From Alphaproteobacteria bacterium (GTDB lineage: Bacteria; Pseudomonadota; Alphaproteobacteria; CACIAM-22H2), in NCBI GenBank assembly GCA_016869415.1, contig VGEI01000081.1:1-11475 (forward strand): a stretch of 11,475 nt of DNA, read 5' to 3'. Position 1 is the first letter of the stretch; each line of letters opens with the position of its first letter. Below are positions 6,094-11,475 of this stretch, piece after piece. The notes beneath the pieces were generated by a model. That model was not told the DNA's origin. It worked only from the letters and a program-made list of their open reading frames with translations, and did not search any database. The position numbers and the translations under genes were made by a program.

Positions 6094-6605
6094 ACACCCC
6101 TGCCCCGCGCACCGTGCCCGTCGATCACGACGTTTACAGCGACCGCTACCTGCGAGACATCCTGGCGCGGGTCAGAGTCATCGCCATGGTCGGCGCGAGC
6201 CCGAACTGGAACCGGCCGAGCTACTTCGCCATGAAGTATCTCCAGCACAAGCGCTACCGGGTGATCCCGGTCAACCCCGCCGCGGCCGGGCAGACGATCC
6301 TCGGCGAGAAGGTTTACGCCAGCCTTAAGGAGATCCCGGACAAGGTCGATATGGTCGACATCTTCCGCAACTCCGAAGCCGCCGGACCGATCGCTGACGA
6401 GGCGATCGCCATCGGCGCAAAAGTGCTATGGATGCAGCTCGGGGTGCGCAATGACGCCGCGGCAGCGCGTGCCGAGGCGGCCGGCCTGACCGTGGTGATG
6501 AATCGCTGCCCCAAGATCGAGTATGGCCGCCTGCACGGCGAGCTGTCCTGGGGAGGTATCAACTCGGGCATCATCACAGCCAAGAGGATTCGCGTCGGCC
6601 GCTAG
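6090..6605 (+). CDS. CoA-binding domain protein (Rossmann-like, CoA_binding_2 type)
   Basis: 171 residues. The N-terminal nucleotide-binding strand-loop VRVIAMVGASPNWNRPSY (28-45) and RYRVIPVNP (55-63) define the succinyl-CoA-synthetase-like CoA-binding fold. The ending NRCPKIEYGRLHGEL (138-152) with Cys140, then GGINSGI, is typical of the stand-alone YccU-like family, whose members bind CoA but mostly lack a known function. The ATG overlaps the pentapeptide stop (ATGA), indicating translational coupling; a longer upstream reading of this frame only overlaps the previous gene. No ligase or ATP-grasp domain follows, so it is not an acyl-CoA synthetase. Its TAG overlaps the stop codon of the convergent sensor gene. 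Confidence 0.92.
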   Translation: MNTPAPRTVPVDHDVYSDRYLRDILARVRVIAMVGASPNWNRPSYFAMKYLQHKRYRVIPVNPAAAGQTILGEKVYASLKEIPDKVDMVDIFRNSEAAGPIADEAIAIGAKVLWMQLGVRNDAAAARAEAAGLTVVMNRCPKIEYGRLHGELSWGGINSGIITAKRIRVGR

Positions 6606-8785
6606 CGGGGCGCCACTTCGGGCGCCGACGTCAGCAATACGTCCGTCGCAATCGTCAGGCAGCCGCCATCGGGCGTGCGCTGGTCGCGCTCGATCGCACG
6701 ATGCCCGTCGCGGATCAGCTCGACCGGCTCGCCGGTGGCGCGCCGGTGCATGGCAAGGCGCCGCTCCACCAGCAGCTCGGCCTCGCCGCTCTCGTCTATT
6801 TTGAACACGCCGAGTTGAATGGCCTTGCGGAAGAACTTCTCGAACGGCACGCCCGGCACCAGCACTTCGCGCGCCGGGCCCGCCCGCTCACGGTAGCGCT
6901 CATTGCACACTACCAAACGGTCCTCCCGATCCCAGAGCGCGAAGCCATCGTCGCTGTGATCGATGGCCACCATGAAGCGTTGCTGCTCGCGGCGGACGGC
7001 GTCCTGGGCAACGCGAAGCTGCTCGTCCTTCATCTTGAGCGGCGTGATGTCAGTAAACACCGTCAGAGTGCCGCCGTTCGGGGTCCGCTGATCCCTGATG
7101 AGACGCCATTCGCCGTCATACTCAACCTCGTGCGGCTCACCGGTGGCCGCCCGGTGCCGTTCCATTCGCTCGATGAGCCGCTCCGCCGCTTTGCCGGGCT
7201 CCGTCGGGATATCGCCCAGCCGGATCGCCTCCCAGTAGAACCGCTCGAAGGTGATCCCGGGGGTTAGCGCCCGCGCCGAGCGGCCGGCCTTCTCGCGATA
7301 GCGCTCGTTGCACAGCACGAAACGGTCCTCGGCATCCCAGAAGGCGATGCCGTCGTTGCTGTTCTCGATGGCATGCAGGAAACGCATGTTGGCTTCCGCC
7401 GATGCGCTGCGCGCCTCGACCTCGGCAGTGATATCGCGCGCTACGCCGCGGTAACCAAGGCATCGTCCGTCCGTGTCGAAGCGCGGCTGGCCGCTGATAT
7501 TGAGGTGCCGCACCCGGCCTGTCGGGGTGCGCATCAGGCAGAGAAAGTCGCGGAATGCCTGCCGGCCGCGTAGCTGCTCCTCAAACCGATGCCAATTGCC
7601 GTCGCCAGGTAGTGTGAGCACAAACTCACGAAAGCATCTGCCGACCGCGTCGTGCACCGCCACGTCCGTGCCACCCCGGCCGACCCGCGAAACGAAGGTA
7701 AAGCGCAGGTTGTTGTCAGTCTCCCAATACCAGTCGGAGGCAGCGCCCGCGAAATCCCGGAACCGCGCTTCGCTAGCCTCGCGGCGGCGCATCTGCCCAA
7801 CGAGCACGCCGATCAGCGTGGCGATGACAAGATTGGCGACCAGCAGCGCGTCGCCGCCGATTAACGCTTCCTGCCGCCAACTACCGAACACGGCCTCCTC
7901 GTCGAGATAGGTGACAACGGCCAGCGGATAGGCTTCGAGCGCCGCATAAGCATGCAGCCGTCTCGTTCCGTCAAAGGGACTCATCGCCCAGAAGGTGCCT
8001 ACCGGTGTCTTGGCAAAGCGAGCGAGGATTGGCTCGCTGCCTGGGATCGTCCGCCCAAGCGCGCTTTCCAGCCAGGGATGCCGCGCCAGCAGCGTCCCCT
8101 GGCGGTCGATCAGCGCGATGCCGGAATTCGGCCCTAGCTCGAAGGCGGCGTAGAAGCGTGCCAGATAGGCCGGGTTGATATCGGCGCCGATCGAACCATC
8201 GAAGCCACCATCCGGCGTTTCGAGCCGCCGGTTGACGATGATCGACCAGCGACCGTCAACGCGGCTGCGGAACGCGCTGGTGAACAATAGTCCTTCGGCC
8301 CCTGCCCGATGATCTTTATAGTAGGACCGGTCGTCGACTGAGATCTGCGGCGGCGGGTGGCTGCGCGCGCTGGCAATCGGGCGCCCATCTGCGCCGATGA
8401 TGAATAGGTTTTGTACATGCGGCATGGCCGCAGCCAAGCTACGCATCTCCTTGTGCAGGGCGCGGCGCTCCTCGTCGGTTGCGCGTGGATCGTCGGCTAA
8501 GCCTCGCAAGGTGAAATCCATGCCCTGAAGCACCGCCAGGGTTTGCTCACCCAGCACCATGGCGAAGCGCTGCAAGTCACGCTCAGCGTGGCGCACCGCC
8601 GTCCCCCGCGCCTGCCAGATCAGGATGGCGGCCGCGATCAGCGAGCCGACGATCAGCACCGCGCCGAAGGTGACAAGCTGCCGGCTGATGCGGTGCGGTC
8701 CGGTAACGCGCACCAGAAGGCCGCTGCCGGTCGGAACGCCGGAAGCCGGGATAGGCGGGGGAGTCCTGAAACCGTCATCGGGCAT
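6602..8785 (-). CDS. Membrane Cache-PAS-PAS-PAS sensory protein without an output domain
   Basis: 727 residues from the ATG at 8785; an in-frame TTG at 8803 would add six. Neither has a good Shine-Dalgarno. Positions in the 727-residue form: membrane segment about 36-58, an extracytoplasmic Cache-like region about 69-294 (with DDRSYYKDHR and GLLFTSAFRSRVDGRWSI, typical of dCache sensors), a second membrane segment about 308-330, then three PAS domains at about 339-454, 464-584 and 601-716. PAS1 ends with the PAC motif YRGVARDIT. PAS2 and PAS3 look like a duplication (shared CNERYRE, ATGEP and DQRTP). Such receptors normally end in a histidine kinase, GGDEF, EAL or methyl-accepting domain; here the protein stops just after PAS3. 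It probably senses a small periplasmic ligand; the partner is unknown. Confidence 0.88.
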   Translation of the reverse strand: MPDDGFRTPPPIPASGVPTGSGLLVRVTGPHRISRQLVTFGAVLIVGSLIAAAILIWQARGTAVRHAERDLQRFAMVLGEQTLAVLQGMDFTLRGLADDPRATDEERRALHKEMRSLAAAMPHVQNLFIIGADGRPIASARSHPPPQISVDDRSYYKDHRAGAEGLLFTSAFRSRVDGRWSIIVNRRLETPDGGFDGSIGADINPAYLARFYAAFELGPNSGIALIDRQGTLLARHPWLESALGRTIPGSEPILARFAKTPVGTFWAMSPFDGTRRLHAYAALEAYPLAVVTYLDEEAVFGSWRQEALIGGDALLVANLVIATLIGVLVGQMRRREASEARFRDFAGAASDWYWETDNNLRFTFVSRVGRGGTDVAVHDAVGRCFREFVLTLPGDGNWHRFEEQLRGRQAFRDFLCLMRTPTGRVRHLNISGQPRFDTDGRCLGYRGVARDITAEVEARSASAEANMRFLHAIENSNDGIAFWDAEDRFVLCNERYREKAGRSARALTPGITFERFYWEAIRLGDIPTEPGKAAERLIERMERHRAATGEPHEVEYDGEWRLIRDQRTPNGGTLTVFTDITPLKMKDEQLRVAQDAVRREQQRFMVAIDHSDDGFALWDREDRLVVCNERYRERAGPAREVLVPGVPFEKFFRKAIQLGVFKIDESGEAELLVERRLAMHRRATGEPVELIRDGHRAIERDQRTPDGGCLTIATDVLLTSAPEVAPR

Positions 8786-8831
8786 GGATGCATCATGCCG
8801 CAACCGTCGGACGCATGACAGCCGTACCAGA

Positions 8832-8898
8832 GGACAGGGTTCCAGGTGGTAACCATCCTGCCCGTATGGGCTTTTCCTGTGTTAATAAGCCCCTGTCC
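8832..8898 (+). promoter_or_regulatory. Possible structured leader of the sulfhydrylase gene (three-way junction)
   Basis: An outer stem GGACAG/CTGTCC (8832-8837 with 8893-8898) encloses two inner hairpins. One is CAGGTGG/CCA-T-CCTG (8843-8849 with 8853-8860, one bulged T, TAA loop). The other is GGGCTT/AAGCCC (8868-8873 with 8887-8892), which directly abuts the outer stem. It ends 34 bases before the ATG. It matches none of the SAM riboswitch cores I know (SAM-I, SAM-II, SAM/SAH). Chance pairing in GC-rich DNA is a real alternative. Confidence 0.3.
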
Positions 8899-8932
8899 CA
8901 GGAGACCGTCGCCCTTCCCCACGGAGCCCTTG

Positions 8933-10234
8933 ATGTCCGACGACAAGCCACGTTCCTTCGGTTTTGAGACCCGCGCCGTCCATGCCGGCGCCACGCCCGA
9001 ACCCGTGACCGGGGCGCGCAACACGCCGATCTTCCAGACCAACGCCTATGTCTTCGATGACGTCGACCACGCCGCATCGCTCTTCAACCTGCAGACCTTC
9101 GGCTACATCTACACCCGTATCGGCAATCCAACCGTGGCCGCGCTCGAGGAGCGCATCGCCAACCTGGAAGGCGGGCGCGGCTGTGTCTGCGTGTCCTCGG
9201 GCCATGCGGCGCAGCTTCTCGCGTTCTTTTCCCTGATGGACGGCCCCGGCGATGAGTTCATCGCCAGCCGCAACCTCTACGGCGGCTCGATCACCCAGTT
9301 CACTCACAGCTTCAAGAAATTCGGCTGGAAAGCGAACTTCGTCGACCCGCGCAAGCCCGAGGAATTCGAGGCAGCGCTGACGCCCAAATGCAAGGCGATC
9401 TTCGTCGAGAACCTGGCCAACCCGAGTAGCGTCGTCGTCGACATGGAGCGTATCGCGGAAATCGCGCGCAAGGCGCGCATCCCGCTGATCGTCGACAACA
9501 CGATGTGCACTCCCTACCTGTTCCGCCCGTTCGATTGGGGCGCCGACATCGTCACCCACTCGACGACCAAGTTCTTCGCCGGCCACGGCCACGCCATGGG
9601 CGGAGCGATCGTCGAGTCCGGTCGCTTCGACTGGGGCAAGAGCGGCAAGTTCCCCTCCATGACACAGCCCGATCCGGCCTATCACGGCCTCACCTTCAAC
9701 GAGACCTTCGGCGATTTCGGTTACACCATGAAGACCCGCGCCGTCGGCCTGCGCGACCTCGGGCCGACTATGGCGCCGATGAACGCCTTCCTGACGATCA
9801 CCGGCATCGAAACGCTGCACGTGCGCATGGCACGCCACGTGGAGAACGCGCAGGCCATCGCCGAATTCCTGGAGAAGCACCCGGCCGTGGCGTGGGTCTC
9901 CTATCCCGGCCTCAAGTCCAGCCCCTACCAGCCGCTAGTAAAGAAGTACCTGCCGCGCGGTGCTGGCTCGGTGTTCACCTTCGGCGTAAAGGGCGGCTAT
10001 GCCGCCGGCGTGAAAGTGGTGGAGACCGTGGAGCTGTTCTCTCACCTCGCCAACATCGGTGACACGCGCTCCCTGATCATCCATCCGGCGTCGACGACGC
10101 ACCGTCAGCTGACCGAGGAGCAGCAGATCAAGGCCGGGGCGGGCCCCGACGTCGTGCGCCTGTCGGTCGGTATCGAGAGCGTCGACGACCTGATCTTCGA
10201 CCTGGATCGCGCGCTGCGCGCGGCTTCGGCCTGA
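8933..10234 (+). CDS. metY: O-acetylhomoserine sulfhydrylase (PLP-dependent Cys/Met metabolism enzyme)
   Basis: 433 residues, normal for the family. It makes homocysteine (or methionine) from O-acetylhomoserine and sulfide (or methanethiol), feeding methionine synthesis in the cytoplasm. Seen: QTNAYVF (35-41), YTRIGNPT (60-67), SSGHAAQ (88-94), VENLANPS (158-165), Asp188 in DNT, which contacts the PLP ring nitrogen, and HSTTKFFAGHGHAMGG with Lys213, the PLP Schiff-base lysine. The C-terminal domain carries SLIIHPASTTH and VRLSVGIES. The ATG at 8933 has GGAG six bases upstream; the frame is open further 5' (GTG at 8846), but that stretch looks non-coding. Sister enzymes such as cystathionine gamma-synthase are shorter, which favours metY. 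The stop abuts the convergent MFS stop. Confidence 0.93.
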   Translation: MSDDKPRSFGFETRAVHAGATPEPVTGARNTPIFQTNAYVFDDVDHAASLFNLQTFGYIYTRIGNPTVAALEERIANLEGGRGCVCVSSGHAAQLLAFFSLMDGPGDEFIASRNLYGGSITQFTHSFKKFGWKANFVDPRKPEEFEAALTPKCKAIFVENLANPSSVVVDMERIAEIARKARIPLIVDNTMCTPYLFRPFDWGADIVTHSTTKFFAGHGHAMGGAIVESGRFDWGKSGKFPSMTQPDPAYHGLTFNETFGDFGYTMKTRAVGLRDLGPTMAPMNAFLTITGIETLHVRMARHVENAQAIAEFLEKHPAVAWVSYPGLKSSPYQPLVKKYLPRGAGSVFTFGVKGGYAAGVKVVETVELFSHLANIGDTRSLIIHPASTTHRQLTEEQQIKAGAGPDVVRLSVGIESVDDLIFDLDRALRAASA

Positions 10235-11449
10235 TCACTCCGCCGGCTGCACGGCCCCCGCCGGTGCCGGCTCCTTCTGGAGGCGATCGTTCGGCAGCCA
10301 GAGCGAAGCCAGAACAACCACGGCTGACATGAAGCCGAGCACGACATAAACCATGGCGAAGCTGCCGGTGGTGTCGCGGATCCAGCCAATGATCGGGATG
10401 GCGCTGGCCGCTGCCCCGAGTGCCAGCACGAATTTCGCGCCGTAGGCTGTGGCGCGCCAACGGCCTGGCGTGAAGTAGGCGAGCATGCCGTTCTCCGCCG
10501 GGTTGGCCACGACCTGGGCGAAGACGATGACGATAGTCAGCGGCAGCAGGAACCAGCCCTCGACGCCGATGGCAAAGAAGAGCAGCGGCGCCTGCACGCC
10601 AAAACCGGCGAGGTAGACGTATTTCATGGCGTGCCGGTCGCACAGCCGGCCGCCGACATACTGCGCCAGCGAGGCGAAGCCGTAGACGATGGTCACCATG
10701 GCACCGGCACCTAGTGCGCCGCCGCGGATCACGTCGGCCATGCCTTCGGCGAAAACCTTGGGCAGCATGACCATGTAGGCACTGCCGACGAAACCGGTCA
10801 GCAGCATGGTCAGCGACAGGATGATGAAGGCGCGCACGGCATCGCCGCGGGCCGGCTGTGGCTGCGGCTTCCTGTCGGCCTTAGATTCTCGAACCCAGCC
10901 TAGCGCCCAGCAAACGGCAAGAGCCAGACCGAGAGCCACGGCCACGGTGCCGGGAACAATGAAAGCAGCCTGCCAAGCGACCTTGTCGATGAGGAAACCG
11001 GCGATCACCGGACCTGCCGCCAGACCAGCCGCGCCGAAGATACCGTTGATGCCCAACGCGCGGCCGCGGTTGGTCGCTTCGCGCACCAGCCAGGCCATAC
11101 CGACGGGATGATAGATCGAGGCGAAGATGCCGATCGCGGCCAGGCCCAGCGCCATCTCCAGCCCGTTGCGCGCCAAGCCGGTCAGCACCGCCGCAACGCC
11201 GGTGCCGATAAAGAACAGCACCATCATGGCCAGCATCGACCAGCGATCGCCCAGCCAGCCGGCGGGTAGCGCCATGACCCCGAACAGAATCTGACCGGCG
11301 ATCATCAGGCCGATCAACTCGCCAAAAGTCATACCCCAGGCCGGTTCGAGTGCCAGCACCACCGTCGGATAGAGGATCGTCAGGATGTGGGAGAAGCTGT
11401 GGCCGACATTGGAGAAGGCCTGGGCCAGCCCGGCGGAGGGTCTGCTCAT
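10235..11449 (-). CDS. Major facilitator superfamily transporter
   Basis: 404 residues with about 12 hydrophobic segments, split by a charged central loop (about 186-206, ESKADRKPQPQPARGD), as in MFS proteins with two six-helix halves. MFS motif A appears after the second helix as GWLGDRW (64-70), and its counterpart in the second half as GGRLCDRH (267-274). The beginning, with FSHILTILYPTVVLAL, recalls the Fsr-like drug-efflux branch, but that is only a resemblance, so no substrate is named. It sits in the inner membrane and would use a proton or solute gradient. No strong Shine-Dalgarno precedes the ATG at 11449. Its stop codon touches that of the sulfhydrylase gene; a role in sulfur or amino-acid export is only guilt by location. 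Confidence 0.92.
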   Translation of the reverse strand: MSRPSAGLAQAFSNVGHSFSHILTILYPTVVLALEPAWGMTFGELIGLMIAGQILFGVMALPAGWLGDRWSMLAMMVLFFIGTGVAAVLTGLARNGLEMALGLAAIGIFASIYHPVGMAWLVREATNRGRALGINGIFGAAGLAAGPVIAGFLIDKVAWQAAFIVPGTVAVALGLALAVCWALGWVRESKADRKPQPQPARGDAVRAFIILSLTMLLTGFVGSAYMVMLPKVFAEGMADVIRGGALGAGAMVTIVYGFASLAQYVGGRLCDRHAMKYVYLAGFGVQAPLLFFAIGVEGWFLLPLTIVIVFAQVVANPAENGMLAYFTPGRWRATAYGAKFVLALGAAASAIPIIGWIRDTTGSFAMVYVVLGFMSAVVVLASLWLPNDRLQKEPAPAGAVQPAE

Positions 11450-11475
11450 GATTTGAGCATCGTGCCATTGCTGGA

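Noticed and set aside
8804..8932. SAM-II or other known SAM riboswitch before the sulfhydrylase gene
   Set aside because: The conserved cores I know for SAM-I, SAM-II and SAM/SAH classes are not recognisable; only generic stems are present.
8846..8932. N-terminal extension of the sulfhydrylase (GTG at 8846)
   Set aside because: The stretch is Pro-rich and unlike family N-termini, while the ATG at 8933 has a well-placed GGAG and starts a typical sequence.
8882..9880. 332-residue minus-strand open frame opposite the sulfhydrylase gene
   Set aside because: Long antisense frames are expected in GC-rich genes; composition is not protein-like and the plus-strand enzyme is unambiguous.

Overview
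This window is most likely chromosomal DNA from an alphaproteobacterium. It is GC-rich and densely coded, and the L13 and S9 proteins have an alphaproteobacterial look (S9 has a long N-terminal extension). The order thioesterase / rplM / rpsI near CoA-binding, enoyl-CoA hydratase-like and O-acetylhomoserine sulfhydrylase genes resembles Rhodospirillales and Hyphomicrobiales neighbourhoods; this is recollection, not a search. No genus is claimed. I see no mobile element, CRISPR array, tRNA or rRNA.

Left part (1-2171, minus strand). A hotdog thioesterase gene is followed by a hairpin/T-tract terminator. Then come a candidate sigma-70-like promoter and the ribosomal operon rplM-rpsI, which ends in a strong intrinsic terminator. 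Beyond it lies a GNAT acetyltransferase gene that runs off the left edge. The rplM leader can fold into an attenuator-like hairpin and a second hairpin covering the Shine-Dalgarno.

Centre-left (2206-4626, plus strand). A TetR-type regulator lies 34 bp from the divergent thioesterase and is followed by two crotonase-fold genes. Both crotonases lack canonical enoyl-CoA hydratase glutamates: the first lacks one, and the second, ECHDC3-like, lacks both. A TetR-controlled acyl-CoA module is a reasonable inference, but the reactions cannot be named.

Centre (4627-8785). An AT-rich upstream stretch precedes a pentapeptide-repeat protein built from two similar halves. Its stop overlaps the start of a CoA-binding protein gene (ATGA), so the two are probably co-translated. 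A large membrane Cache-PAS-PAS-PAS sensor gene with no output domain converges on them, and the two stop codons share a CTAG.

Right part (8786-11475). A plus-strand PLP-dependent O-acetylhomoserine sulfhydrylase gene (sulfur assimilation, methionine/homocysteine synthesis) has a leader that could fold into a three-way junction. It meets a minus-strand MFS transporter gene head-on with no intergenic base: the stop codons abut as TGATCA.

Overall the region is mostly housekeeping and lipid/sulfur metabolism. I found no convincing new multi-gene system. The best leads are the two atypical crotonases, the output-less sensor, the two RNA leaders and the coupled pentapeptide/CoA-binding pair.
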